Assembly: GCF_000189635.1 (NCBI RefSeq)
Contig: NW_002476033.1
Coordinates: 96,988 to 160,987, forward strand
DNA: 64,000 bases
Origin: Tetrahymena thermophila SB210
Lineage: Eukaryota; Ciliophora; Oligohymenophorea; Hymenostomatida; Tetrahymenidae
Direction: 5' to 3'
Below, one piece after another: positions 1 to 13,731 of the stretch. Numbering within the stretch: position 1 is the first letter of the stretch; each line of letters begins with the position of its first letter. Under the pieces are notes generated by a model. It was not told the origin of the DNA. It did no database searches and saw only the letters and a program-made list of their open reading frames with translations. The position numbers were made by a program, and so were the translations under genes.

Positions 1-917
1 TTTGGTTTCTCATCACCTCTTCTATTTGTAATTTATTCACATTTTATAGTTTCTTTTTATTTAATATTGAATTTGACATAATCGAGTTCAATATTACTTT
101 TTATTCTGTTAGAATTTATTACTTAATTATCTCTCTCTTAAATGAAGGATCTATTTGTTTTACTGTTATTATTATTTTATCCATTTTATTAATTATATTT
201 TTAACTATTAGCAATCGCTTATTAATTATCTTATTAAAGATTTTCTTGTATATCATTCATACTAGAAAGTTTTATACAAAAAGGGTTTGCTTATAAATGA
301 ACAGATTTTACTTTATTTTTAGATTTTTTTTTACTTAATTCATTAACTAGTTTCTACTCTTTATCCTAAGTTTTCAGACATTTTTTAAATTAATCATTCA
401 GAGTTTATGACATCATGATTCTTTCGAAATCATCTAAACCAATTTACTCTTTTTTCTATTAGCCCTTTTTAGAGAGAAGCTCAGTAAGCTGCTTTTTAGA
501 AATATTGACATCATTTTTTTAGAAATATCCACAAACATCTTCAACTAATAATTTTTTATTTTCTTAATTTGTGCTTTCCTTAGATTGATTTCTTGAATCA
601 TTAGTTAAATCTTTATATATGTTGATTATTTACTTTGAACTTTCATGATTTTAATCTTAATTCAGAATGTATTCTTCATTAGCTTTACCTAAATACCTTT
701 TTTTCAACCAGTTAATAGTCTCGCTATTCTAAAGCTATTTACTTTTAGAATTTGATTTATGAAATTAATGTAATTAAGAATTATTAGTATGAATATTTTT
801 GTATTGATCCTTTTCAATATTTAGCTCAATAGCTGATTACCTCTAATCAGTTTGTTGAGAGGTTTTAAAGTAGCCTTGCGAAGAATCTACCTACACACTT
901 AATTAGATAGCTCGCAT
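1..917 (-). CDS. Unrecognised Q/N/K-rich protein with an EF-hand-like segment, 5' part only
   Basis: Read with TAA/TAG as glutamine, this minus-strand frame stays open from an ATG at 917 to the left edge of the window, about 305 codons without a TGA. An in-frame TGA lies a few codons upstream of the ATG, so the start is well placed. The protein begins MRAIQLSVQVDSSQGYFK and is rich in Q, N, K and S. Around residues 125-180 a helix-loop-helix-like stretch contains ISKKQLTELLSKKG followed by IGLDDFERIMMSQTL, which resembles an EF-hand pair. The acidic calcium ligands are incomplete, so calcium binding is only a possibility. No signal peptide or membrane segment is visible in this part. The gene points away from the receptor array. 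The opposite strand contains only T-rich shadow frames. Function is unknown. Confidence 0.72.
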
Positions 918-1639
918 ATACCAGTTAAAAATAAATTATAATCTAGATAATCAATTAAATTACTTACTAGATTTATTAATTAAATACTATTAAAATAATA
1001 GTTTTAATTCAATTAAATACAGATACGCAAATTAGGCCATAAGTACACATACTTTACTCAAGTATAACAAATATTTACAATTTTTTATCTAAATAATATG
1101 TCAAAAATATCAATAATAAATTATAGATTTTATGTCATAAACCTTTCTTAAAATTATAATTGTAAATTTTTATGAAAAGTAATAAAAAATATTTAAAATG
1201 ATTCCCTATTTCAAAATATTAAAAAATAAAACATTTCTGATCAAAATATGAAGAACTTTAATCAAATCTTATATTTTGGTTATAATCAATAAATTATATT
1301 AAATTACGTTTTACATGTTAGAATCAATTACTTTTTTTAAATTCAAATTATTTTGAAGCAGATACTTTTTTAATTATACAAAATATTTGATATTTAATAT
1401 AAATTTTCTTTTATTTTTGAAAATAGTGTTTATTTATAAAAAAATTAATTATCTTTGCTATTGTTTATCAAAGTATTTTTATCAAAATTTAGATATTTTC
1501 TAAATTAGAAATAAATGAATCGTGAGAGTATTTTTATACTTTTACTTTTCAAGCAGTTTTATTACAAAAAATATGCTTTTTATAATTCTTATAAAACAAT
1601 TAAAAAACAAGTTTATCAGATAACTTTATTAACTAAAGT

Positions 1640-1965
1640 TATTAAAAAAATATCAAAGTTAGCAAAAAGCTATTATAGAAGAAGAATAAAATTGATATAA
1701 TTAACAATTAAAGATTATTAAGTAATCTCAAGCAAGGATAATAATTTTAAATTTTGCTTATTGAATTTAAACAATAAAATTTTAGATTAATTATTTTTTA
1801 TATTTTATTTTAATCAAAAAGAAATAAGTAAAAATAATAATTGTAAAATGGAATGAGGTTATTATTCTAAATTCAAATTTAGATTTAAATAATAACTATT
1901 AAAATTCCTAAGACGAGATTTTATGATTAAGTTATTGAAATTTATGTTAATAAATGATATTATTC
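1640..1965 (+). pseudogene. Decayed 3'-terminal exons of the giant receptor-like gene (relic before copy 1)
   Basis: This stretch resembles the last two exons of the giant genes (compare 13380-13731), in the same order: the run ending near AAGGATAATA, the intron-like T-rich interval, the segment with AATAATTGTAAAAT, and the ending resembling AAGTTATTGAAATTTATG before TTAATAAATGA. Substitutions and small indels break the frame. Similar relics follow copies 1 and 2. It is best explained as the remains of an older upstream copy. Boundaries are approximate because they were aligned by eye. Confidence 0.5.
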
Positions 1966-3404
1966 ATTTGTAAACATTCCTTTTTATAAATTTTTTTATT
2001 TTTATTTCTAAAGTGTTTTTAAATATCTTTAAATTTTTCTATTACCTCATACATGCTGATTTATCTTTTAATAACAATTAATAAATGAAAATTAAATAAT
2101 TTATGCTTTTTTAATTGTCACTAATAAAAATCTTCAATTATCAATATTCTTATTAATTAAAATTTCTAAAAGGATTTAATTAAATTCTCTATGTACATTA
2201 AAATATTATTCAAAATTGTCTTTATTTAAAAGTAGAATATATAAAATGTAATTTTATTTAATAATTCACTCACTTTAGAATTCTTTTAAAGGGAAGTCTT
2301 GTTTTACCATCAAATCAACATAAAAATATTATATTATTTGTTTCTAGAAAAACTTAACAATCACTAATTACATTTACTATTTTACATTAAATTTTCAATT
2401 ATAAAAATGTATTTTTCTATAACATGAAAGTTGCTAATTAACTTTAACTTAAATATTTGATTAGCTAATAATCTAAACAATTAAATATGAGATATCTTGC
2501 ATTATCATTGACTAAGGAGCTGATAAATTGTATTTTTTTCTCAAAAATTGAGCTTATAAACAAAAAATTACAAACTGTCAAAATTTATATTATTTTTCAT
2601 TTTATTACCCCCCCATTTTTTTGTCATATAATATTCTACTTAATTTAATTCATAAATTCACGTAAAACTCATAAAAATATTTAAAGCTAATGGTTACGTG
2701 CTGTTTAACAGCAATACTAATGTTTAAAATAGAAAATTGTTTTATGTTAAGGTTTCTAAATATTCTTTTTGCAATATTTATTTGCATTTTTTTTTGACCT
2801 TAATTAATCTACAAATTTATTTAATATAAAATTCTAAGAATTAATTTGATTATTTCCTCTCGCAGTTTCTTGAAATTTTTATAGATTTGGTTTCAGTAGA
2901 AAGAAATTTTAAATTAAAAAAATATCAAATTTAAAAAGCAAATATTTTTGACTTTAATATAGAGCATTAAATGACAAAAGGATAAAATTATTGGTTATTC
3001 TAATAAAAATAAATAAATATTTCTTTCATCAACAAAAGATTACTAAAATATCAATATTTTATATTATATATCTTTTAGAATAAATTACAGTTTTATATAA
3101 AAAAATATAATTCAATTTTTGTTTTTCAAATAAAATATAACTAAATATTTTTCATCATTTATTTAAATTAATACCATTTTTTTTAATATTTTTCTTCAAC
3201 TCTTAAAATAAAATAGTAAGATATAACTTTTATATTAATTATTTTTTGTTATTTTATATATAATTAACCTTTTGGTAATGTTATTTATAAATAGTAGTGA
3301 ATTGATTAAATATGTGTTATTTCTTTAAAAATGTAAAATTAACTTGAGAAAAATAAAAAAGTAATATTAAATATTAGTGATCGACCAAATAAGACTTTTT
3401 TTGA

Positions 3405-3421
3405 TTCGGTCGAATACCGAA
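3405..3421. repeat. Palindrome TTCGGT-(5)-ACCGAA in the copy 1 spacer
   Basis: A perfect 6-bp inverted repeat (3405-3410 and 3416-3421) with a five-base loop, in otherwise very A/T-rich DNA. A CGACC at 3382-3386 also pairs with the GGTCG at 3408-3412. The surrounding stretch (about 3375-3430) has no match at the corresponding place before copies 2 and 3. Confidence 0.55.
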
Positions 3422-3776
3422 TAATTTAATGATTTTTATTGACAAATAAATAAAAGATAATTATGGATTCCGCTGTCTTTCCATTTTACTATATATATAA
3501 TTTTTATCATAAATTCTAAAATTATGATATTTTGATTTTATAATAATTTAACATTCACTAATTGTTTATTTTTTTTTTACCTTAATTTATTTGTTTACAG
3601 TCTTTATTAATATATAAAAATATTCTTTTCGATAACATCAAAATTATAGCTTAGTCACTGTGTTTTTAATTATCTTATTCAAAATCCTAAAAATTGAGAT
3701 TTCAAAAATCCAGATGTTTTTCAAATAAGTTATCTTGTATTTCTCATTATTTACTTTATAATTAAATTGACTTATA

Positions 3777-3805
3777 TTAAGGAACTAAAATATACCATAA
3801 GTAAT
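3777..3805 (+). promoter_or_regulatory. Conserved upstream block before copy 1
   Basis: The core GGAACTAAAATATA lies about 140 bases before the ATG. It recurs at nearly the same distance before copies 2 and 3, within spacers that otherwise differ. Conservation suggests a promoter or 5'-UTR element. No known ciliate motif is claimed. Confidence 0.3.
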
Positions 3806-3920
3806 TTTAAATAGAAGTAAGAGGCTTAAAGTCACTTTACATATTTTTAAAACGATTAATAAATAATTCCTTTAATTTATATACAAATTAATAATTAATA
3901 AATAAAAAAAGTTGAGAAAT

Positions 3921-6900
3921 ATGCCATATTAAAAAATAACTAGATCTACATTTGCTTTTCTTTTGATTGCTCTTTGTGTTTAAGGGCTAAATTGCCCTAA
4001 TGTTGAAAAATACGACAGTAAAATTGCTTTAGGTATCAAATAATAAATCCTTCATTCATATTTTTATAAATAGACCCTGTAAACTTTTATTAATATTATG
4101 TGCAAAACATGATTATCATACCTAAAACTAATATTATGATAATAAATACGATGCAGCAAAATACTGATGGTTCAAGCTATGTTTATTATATAGATTTAGT
4201 TTCAGCGCAAGTCATTAATACAATTAAGCGTAATGTTATCTATTATGCAATTTTTATAATTTTATAATATAATTTAAAGCAAGTTATTAGATTGCTAGCA
4301 TGAAATACCACTAACTTACAGATAAGATTGTAGTTATAAATAAAGGAAGTATCTTAATGACTGATCCTTACACATTAAAGGTTTTGAAAACTTTTTCTGC
4401 ATTTAATCTCTTTTAGCTTGAATTAATTGAAGCAACAAATTATGTAATTGTTAGTCTATACTTAAATTAGTGTTGGGTTGTTGATGTTGATAAATAGAAT
4501 TTAGTTATCGATATGGATAACGCTAACAGCTTAGAATCATTTCCTGATAATTCTTATCTTAATCAATATATCACTAAATTTATTACACTCTCAACTGGTC
4601 AAACAATAATTGTTATAAGTAACAATAGAGGTTTGATATATTGGACTATTGATCTTAATAGTTTTACTTATAAATGGAATGGCTTCATAAAACCTTGTAA
4701 TATTCTAATAAATTAAATGCCTCAATAAATTATAATTAAATATATATATATAAATAAAGCTATTGTAAGATAGTAAGGTGATCAATATTGGAGTTTTAGT
4801 AAACATCCAACGAAAGATATCCTCTTCTTGGTTGGAGCTTATCAATAAATTTTAGTACTTTAAATAGTTGATATTGTCTAAGGAACATTTAACACACTTT
4901 TTAAATAAAGTATTTATATCTTTTAAAATAACTAATTTATTAATAAATTAAATATATTATATTTTATATTTGAAAGGTTTGAATAATTATTCATCAAATG
5001 AATTCTTTATAAATATGCACTATATTGTCTTGGAGGGTTAAGACATTTTTATCACTAATTTAGGTCAATATTTACATAATTTTAATGTTACCTTTAGCTC
5101 TGATTTTACTTCTTTAAAGATAACTGAAACCGCTAATGAGTAGGTAGTTAGCTATTTTGTTTGGACACCATACTAAGAAATGAACTCCATTTTTATATCT
5201 TCCGGAAATTATGTTTCAATTTATAATTACAAGCAAGAATCAATTTCCAAAATGCTTTGTAATATTTTTAAATAAATAAATTCATCAGTGTTAACATTTT
5301 TTAAATTATAAAAGATTTCTATGGAAATAGATGGAATAGAAGATTTATTAGTAGATAAGTTGGAGAAACTGATAAGATTGTGCTTGTTGATAATAACTAA
5401 GTATACCTATATGAAAGAAACGGCTTTGGATTCTAGCTTTTAAATAAAAATAAATAAAAACAGCAGCTAAATTATAATTAAGTAAATGATTATGGGGTCG
5501 TTTACGAAGTAAAATATACCATTAATTAATATTTGGTAAAAACTGGGGATTAATATACTGATTATATAACTACTTTTCAAATATACCCACTAGAGTCGCC
5601 TGAAAATGTAATAATTTTATTTTCATTTAACATAAAAAACTTAATATTTTTTTTCTTCAGACTATAGATATACATGCTAAGTATGGATTATATTGGAGTA
5701 ATATTAATTAAATAATAGATCCATTCTTTTTCAAAAACGTTATTTGGGTTGCATTAAATGATAATAAGAAATCAGCAAGCTATTTAATATCTTTAGTAAA
5801 TTGCTAAACTGGTGAAATTTTTTATTTGAAATCAGACTCGCTAGATGATAAGAGCATAATTATGTAATATGGCCTTGCCTCATTAGATGATCCAGATAAT
5901 CAAGAACTCATAGCTATAGATACTAAAGGAAATATATATTCATGGGATTTAAGCTAACCTAACTTTCCATTTAAATTTTCTTAAAATTTTAGTAACTATA
6001 TTTCTTTTATTCATAACATTACAATATTATTTATACTTATAAAAATATATTGCAAATAAAATTATTAAATTTTTATTTAGAACATTTATTAATTAAGAAT
6101 AAAACAAAAAAATTTAATGCCTTTATTAAATATTTTTGTTTGAGCATTAACACTTAATTTTATCAACCTTAAAAATTGCTCCTTAAAATAGATATTATTA
6201 TATTTTATTTAGGGTAATCTTTAATCTTATTTTTATTTTATCAATGTATTTTACTAATTTCTTTTTAAAAAATTTATAACCTTTCCTAAATTTTTAAGTG
6301 AAGAATTTAATCTAAAATTATTGAAAATATATATTATAATTATTAATTAATAATTTTAAAATTAAAAGATTGTTCAAATATTTACACAACAGACATATTT
6401 TAGTACAAAAAGATTAAGAGATTAATAATGTTTTGCCCAGATAATTACGTTTATTCTTTTGATTATTTTACTGGATAATATTCAAAAATAGTTCAGCTTA
6501 CTATGTTCCCAACAGCTTTAAAAGCTATAAATCGTCTTCAAATGGTTTTAATAGGAGATTTCAACACAGGCTTTGCATATGTTTTTAAATATGATCCAAA
6601 TAAGGATTAATTTAACTTATTTTTAAAATTTAAACCAACTAAAACTAGCGATTAGTTAGGTTTTATGGATGTAACATATGATAATATTTTGTGGATTTAA
6701 TATTAATACAGTAATGTGTTTTACAATATAGGTGATTGTTTAAATGATCCTTAATAATGCTTGGAATGCACTTAATAATATTATTTTAATGCTACTAATC
6801 TATATGATTAAAATGGGTTATATGGAAGTGGTTAGCTAGATTCTCCATTTATTACTTCATACAATTTTTTTACATCAATGATTAAAGTAAACCATAAAAT

Positions 6901-9900
6901 TTAAATTAAATAATTTCAATATTTAAATTCTATTTATTTAAGAAAAAAAATAATAAGTTTTTTTAATTTTTAATAACTTAAAAATATTTGAGCTAATATT
7001 TATTTTTAAATTTATATAGGCTTAATTTTATTAGGGTCTTCTTTTTAATGTTAGTAATATGAATGTAGAAATAAATATCTCTCCTGAGAATGCTTTAATC
7101 TTAAATCCAAACTTCATGAATTTTGATTTTAATGATATTATATCTTTGATTTTTTAAAGTTTAGAACCAGGAGTTTATGCTAGCATTTAATATTTTAATA
7201 ATCTTTAGCTTTAAGACTATAATTATATTGGATTTAAAGATATTATCATCAATTTTGATCATACTTAAAGTAATAAATGTGGATTATCTTTTCTAAATAT
7301 TTAGAGTGGTGTATTGTTAAATAATATTTAGCTGTTCCCGTTAATGAAGCCTTCCTAAGCTTAAAGTTGCTAATACATATATTCTGAAAGCTCACCATTA
7401 AGCATTTAAAATTATAAAATTTAGAATGAAGATTTCACTTATCATTAGTCTATTTTAAGTTCTTTTAATAATAATGATGTAATATAATATTGTATTATTA
7501 ATAATTTTATTAACTATTTTATTTTTTAATAGATTAAAATTTTAAACTTTTCACTCATAAATTGCACTTTAGGTAATAATTTTAGTATTTTAAGGCAAAT
7601 ATCAAATGTCGATGCATATATTGATAATTTAAACATTACGGATAACAAATGCTCTAATATAAGTAATAACAACAATACTTCTTTTTTGTTTACAGCAGGT
7701 TTATTTTAAGTTAACGGAATGACTATGAATAATAATAAATTTTGTAGAAAATCAATATTTTCAACTGTTGTTTCTCTTTAGCAATCTAACTATATTTTTA
7801 AATTTATCAATGTAACTTCTTAAAACAATACCTTTTAAGTAAGAACTACCTATGTATTCTTTAATGCACTATACTCACTTTTAATTTAACCTGATCATTA
7901 GCTGGTTATGTAAAATATTTCATTTATTGATAACTAACTATTTGTATAAAACAACAATGATTTAAAAACTGCTCAGTATTTTGAAACTATAAAAATTTCA
8001 AGCATCAATATGCAGAATGTTTCACTTCTAAATCATTTTGATATTTAATTAGGATTAATGCAAAATACAGATTCAGCAACTATAATGAATTTTAATTGCT
8101 CTAACAATCAAGCATACATTCTGTAAATACCTAATTAATTGACAGCTAGTTGTTTATAGTTATATGAAGTTTTAAGTGTTGGAATGTAAAACATTAATAT
8201 TTTTAGGAAAAAAGCATACGATTCTAGTTTAATATTTATATAAAATTTTTTTACATAACAATCAACATTTAATATGAAAGTAGCTAATTTTCAAGATTTA
8301 TCTTTAATTTAAAGTGGCATAAATACATATGTAAGTCCTGTTTACATTCAAAGCAGTTATTAAATAGATGTGGAAATAGACTAAGCTATATTCTAAAATA
8401 TATATTTATAATCTGTGGAGTATAGTTTAAGCTATTCCTCTTTAGCCTTGTAGGTTACAAACTACATAGGAACCTTTGTAATAAAAAACTCTTATTTCCT
8501 AAATTCGTATAGCTAATCAATTTATGGGTTTGTTTATGCGTAAACAAATACTTTGATATTAGATACAGTTGTTTTTAATAATCAAACATTCTATAATAGC
8601 TAGAAATAATAGTTATTCTAACAATATGGAGGTTTTGTTAATGCATAAATTGAAAATTTAAATATCTCAAAAACCAATTTTAATTAATCAACTTCTATAA
8701 AAGGAGGATTCTTATATTTGCTGTAGTTTGGAAAAACATTTAAAATTAATATGATGGATACCATTTTTAATGAAGGATATGCTTCTACGGATGGTGGAGC
8801 TATATTTATAGATTCAGGAAATAACTAAGTTTAATTAAACTGCGTTAATTGTTAATTTAGCAATATTTACACTCTTCTCAGCTAAGCAAGCAGCATTGGA
8901 ATACAGTAAAATTTAAAAGTTTTAATTAAATAATTATTTTTCATCCATAAATCATTTCATTTTTTCAAATAATTTTTATTTTAAAATAGGAAATACTCTA
9001 AAATTAATAATAAAGCCTTAAATTCTATTACATTATAAGGAGGCTATATAAAAAACGTAAAAGGAATTTTAGATAATTACTTTCTTGATGTTGTAAATAC
9101 TAACCTTTAATTCTTGGAGATTAATTAAATTTTATCAGAAGTCTTTGGATCAGACTCTCAACCTTATTTGAAGTATTCTCTTTAAAATTTCAATCAATAA
9201 CCAGCAATTATTTCTAACTTATAAAATTCAATATTATTGATTTAAAACTGTACTATTTCTAATTTAAAAAAGACATCATTTTAGACCACTTATCCATTAA
9301 TAATTAATTCACTCACTTCTAACTTAACAATTAAAAATACAAATATAGAAAATTTAACCTATATAACTAGTAGTTTGTTATTAGTTGAGAGCTAAATATA
9401 ATTAATAAATGTTAAGTTTAAAAATATAAATTAATTAACTCAAATTTCAAGACTTATTCAATCATAAGAATATTAGAATCCAAGTTAAAATGCAGCTACA
9501 TTAATATCTGCTTTATAGTCTAGTGTAAATATAAGCTAAAACAGTATCTTTTCGAATGTTACCTGTAACTAAAATTGTAATGGAGGAGCGCTATAAATTT
9601 AATAGGGTAAATTGAATATCTAGGAAACCATATTTTAAAATGTTTCTGTAAAAATTTTCCAAAATATTTCAAATTATTAATTTTATTATAAAAATAGTCT
9701 AACTTTGGAGGTGCGATATATATTTTAGGATTAAATTAAACTAATACAATTTTTAATTCTTAGTTTATTGGTTGTTAATCTTAAAATGATGGTGGAGCTA
9801 TTTATCTAAATGCCTAGCAAGATGACGTAAATAATACATTTCTATATTTATCTTTCTTATACTATTTATTTTATAGCAATTTTAGCTTACTATATCTCAG

Positions 9901-12900
9901 AGTAAATTCTCAGACAATACTTGTTAAGCAAGAGGAGGTGCAATTTATGTTAATTCATAAATTAAAAATCCTTCAAACCAAAATTTTAAAATCACTGATT
10001 CAAAAATAATATATAACAAAGCAGCTGTCGGTGCTGGTGTATTCCAATAAAATATATCAATAGATTAAAGCTAAAATAATATAATTTCTGCTAATAAAGC
10101 AAGTATTTCTGGAGATAATAGTGTTTCTTATCCTACCAAACTAAAAATAATTAATTTAGACAAGTTTTTAGGAACAAATAATGCTAATATTAATAATTAA
10201 CTAATCTCTGTTAATGATTTTAGGAGTGGAGCAAATATAACTGATATCGAATTTATTTTAGTAAATGATCATGATGAAATTTTTTTCCCAATTACATAAG
10301 ATTAATAAAATTCTTATGAAGTTAATGTCCAATTTGACAAAACTATTAAAAAATTAAATTCTTATGTGGTAGGTGGTGATACCTATGCGAAATATGATCC
10401 AAATCTAAAAGCTTTTAAATTCAGCAATATTAGTTTATCTGGAATTCCTTAAACTTCTGTAAACCTATAATTTACTTCAGACTAGATTTATTCAGTAGAT
10501 CCAAAAGATAATAAATTTGTATAAAATTATCATTTTAATTTAACAATAAACTTTAGGTCATGTAGTACTGGTGAATAAATAACATAATTAGATTAAGTAA
10601 CTTAGTGCTAGATATGTCCTGAAAATTACTACTCTTTCAAAGTATAAAACTGCTAAGAGTGTCCTAAGGGTGCTACATGTTTAGGTGGATCTAATATTGG
10701 AACAATTGCTGGTTATTGGCGTAAAAGTAATGATAGCGACATAGTACTTTCCTGCAATAATCTTCCTGATAATTGTAAGGGAGGATCTTATGGGGATAAT
10801 ATTTGTTATGAAGGACATATTGGAGCACTTTGTGAAGAGTGTGATGTAAATTTTATAACAATTTAATTTAAATATACTAAATTTTTATATAAATTAGATA
10901 TATGGATAGTATTGGCCACATTCTTATGCTAAATCAGCTAAGTTTTCGTGTACCAGATGTGATTAAATAAAAAACAATGTATGGATTGTTGTTTTAATGA
11001 CTATTTGGACTCTAATTTCTATGTGTTTAGCAATTAAAGGAGATGTTGATGTGTTGAGAGAAAAAGTTGCTATTTATACAATTTAAAAAAATTTATCTAG
11101 AAAAACAAAAGCTCATTAAAGGAGATAGTCATCAGTATAAATTAAAACTATGAGCTTTAGTAATATATAAGAAATTAAGAACGTGGAAAGATAGAAACGC
11201 ACATCAAATAAATTTAAAATGGAATTAAATAAAAACGAAAATAAGTCTGGAATTTTTATTAAGATGCTTACTAATTATGTTTAAATTGTCGGATCAATAG
11301 CAACTTTTAATCTCTCTATTCCATCAGGTAATTAATTAATGATAAATAAAATATTTATGATTTTAAAATATATCTTTTATCAAAAAGGTATATTCGAATT
11401 TCCTCAATCTTTAGGTTAACCACTTAAATAGACTATGAACTCACTTGACTGTGCATTATAAGAATTTAATTTTGAGATGCCAATAATCTATGTTAGACTA
11501 CTTTTTTCACTTAGTCTGCCAGTTATTTATTTGATACTGTTTGTCTTATGCATGATGATATATTACTTAATCAAATATATTAAGCACAGAAAAGAAAAAA
11601 ATCAAAATTAATTTCCATGGTATATATTAACAACAGCTATAATTTTCCTCATCATTTATGTTCAGCCAGATTTAGTTGCTCAGATTATTTCTTTACTATC
11701 TTGCAGATAAATTGGAGACACGAATTATATTTTATCAAATGTTTCTTTTGTCTGCTATACACATGAACATTATTACTATGCGTTTACACTAGTTTTACCA
11801 ATGCTCATATCATGGGTTATTATAATACCAGTATTTCTATTTTTAGTAATAAAAAAAAACAAAAATAATTTAGATTCGATTGACATTAAACTTAAGTATG
11901 GATTTTTATATAAAGAATACTAAGAAAGTGCCTTTTATTGGGAGTTTGTTAAGATGGTAGAAAAATTAGCTATTATTCTTTCTCTCAATTTTTATTCTCA
12001 AAGTGTTGTAACAAAGGCTGTTCTCGTTTTTATTGTCATATCTGCTTATGGTATTTTATCACTTATAATTCATCCATACCAAGAATCTGAAGTTAATGAA
12101 ATAGACGTAAACTCTACAAATGTATGTGCTATTACTGTCCTTTTAGGTTTATTTATGTACAATAATTAGTATCCATACTTTGTTTATACTTCTCTAGCAT
12201 TAATAATAATAATAAATGTGTGGTTTATCATTAAAATACTCAGCAAGATTATAAATTCTTACAAAAGCTAAATGTTAGAAATTAAAGAAAAAATTTTAAC
12301 TGCTTTATCCAAGAAGTTCAATTATTTCAAAAAATTTGTTAACCAAGAAAAGAAATAAAATGGAAAGATAAAACCTGAAACTAAGAAGAAATTTTAATAA
12401 ATACTTTTAAAGTTCTTAGCATTAAAACCAAGTTAAAAAAGAGAAATATATTTAACATATATATAGAAAAATATAGGTAATAAATAATTTCTTATAATTC
12501 TATTTTTAACATTATTAATTTTTTTAGATGAATATTTAAAGAATTTCTAAGGTGATATAAATGAAAGTAACGCTACTCTAAATTAAATTGAAAAGAATTA
12601 AGAGGATAATGAGCAATAAAGTTAATTGAAATAATTTTTCAATAAAGAAATTCAAGCTTCATAAAAAAGCGATTCTACACCATTTTATAAATATACAATA
12701 TAAGATAAATAAGGATAAATTGAATTTAAAAATGGGAATAATTAAATTAAATTTAATTAAACAGAAAGTCTTTAATTAGGTAAATATTTTATTTTATTTC
12801 TACAATAAAAAAAAAATTTTTTTCAAATAAAAATAGAAAACAATATTGAGAATTAATTAAAATAGAGTTAAAAGTAATAAGAATAAGATTAAAAGTTATT

Positions 12901-13731
12901 TTCAACAGAAATTAAGAAAGATCAAGATGACAATGATTTAATTAAATTTAATGATCAATTAGAATCTTTGTATTCTGGTAATTATTTTTAATTTATCCTG
13001 ATTTTAACTAAAAATAATTTTTTATTTATCTAGAAAACTAAGATGACAGAGTTAATACAGATTAATATTTTGTTGATTCTAATAAGTTTTTAATGAATTT
13101 ATAGCCTAAAAGAATTTTATCAGATATCATTTTCTAGAATTAAAATCTCTATGCTAAATCTGATCAATAAACATTAGTATATGTTGAAGAAGTTGATGAG
13201 ATAAATTGTAAGTAATAAGATAAGAAAAATGAAAATTTCAATGAATAAACTGAGTTTAATTTAAGATCTCCTAATTATTCAGAAAAAGGCACTTAAAGAA
13301 ATTAGCACGTGTTTGATTCTAAAAAAAATTTAATTAAAGATAAATAATCAGAAAATTTTAGTAGATAGGAGTATAAAAATGACTAAAGATAACAAGAGAC
13401 TATTACAGAGGAAAATATATAAAATTTATAACATAAAATTAAAGATGATTAAAATGATAGCAAACAAGGATAACAAATTTCAATCTCCATGATTGAAGGT
13501 AAAACTTAAATTTATTATTGTTTTTTAATATTTTATTTTAATTAAAAAGAAAAAAATAAAAACAATGCTGGTAAAATAGATTTAGATATTTACTCTAATA
13601 GAATAATAACTGGATAGCAATTAACTGACACAAAGTTAGATTTAAATTATAACACTGAAAATTTAATAAATATTTAAAATTCATAAGACACAATTTATAA
13701 TTTAGATATTGAAGTGTAAGTTAATAAGTGA
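3921..13731 (+). CDS. Giant propeller/beta-helix/multi-TM receptor-like protein, copy 1
   Basis: About 2,800 residues in about 18 exons. Introns read at 4018-4073, 4230-4279, 4910-4976, 5259-5314, 5608-5660, 5992-6368, 6887-7019, 7479-7532, 8906-8989, 9648-9697, 9827-9876, 10846-10897 and 11328-11387, then four in the tail near 12475, 12780, 12979 and 13499. Module order: signal peptide (STFAFLLIALCVQGLNC), a beta-rich propeller-like module to about residue 770, a right-handed beta-helix (about 770-1850) with GGAIFI/GGAIYI turns and many N-x-S/T sites, and a cysteine module with CPENYYSF, CQECPKGATCLGG, GYWR and GALCEEC (about 1880-1965). Next come about seven hydrophobic helices (about 1970-2440) including the NYVQIVGSIATFNLSIP segment, then a Q/N/K/D-rich tail. 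The protein should sit in the surface or vesicle membrane with most of its mass outside. The order is typical of large protist surface proteins. Ligand and function are unknown. The end is TGA at 13729-13731. Confidence 0.88.

Larger units (their letters stand above)
918..3920. other. Intergenic spacer upstream of giant gene copy 1
   Basis: Very A/T-rich sequence between the left-edge gene and giant gene copy 1, which are divergently transcribed. From about 1640 onward it resembles the spacers before copies 2 and 3. It holds a decayed fragment of the giant gene's last exons (about 1640-1965), a copy-1-specific palindrome (3405-3421) and a block conserved before all three genes near 3777. I saw no intact gene. 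The short plus-strand frame at 1515-1700 overlaps the relic and has no credible composition. Confidence 0.6.
1640..13731 (+). repeat. Tandem unit 1 (relic + spacer + giant gene copy 1)
   Basis: First of three head-to-tail units. The three gene starts (3921, 17094, 30249) are 13,173 and 13,155 bases apart. Exons are strongly conserved between units, while introns and spacers differ by many substitutions and indels. Each unit begins with a decayed copy of the gene's last exons. Confidence 0.7.

Noticed and set aside
4513..4716. Isolated short plus-strand frames, also at 11954, 19589, 32655, 38198 and 54148
   Set aside because: They are exon pieces of larger genes cut at in-frame TAA/TAG, which encode glutamine here. 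They are not separate genes.
5992..6368. Gene boundary inside giant gene copy 1, with a second gene starting at the ATG near 6428
   Set aside because: The coding frame continues upstream of that ATG in all three copies (TDIFQYKKIKRLIM in copies 1 and 2, ADILQYQNIKRLIM in copy 3), and GTAA...AAAAG splice sites in matching phase join the two parts.
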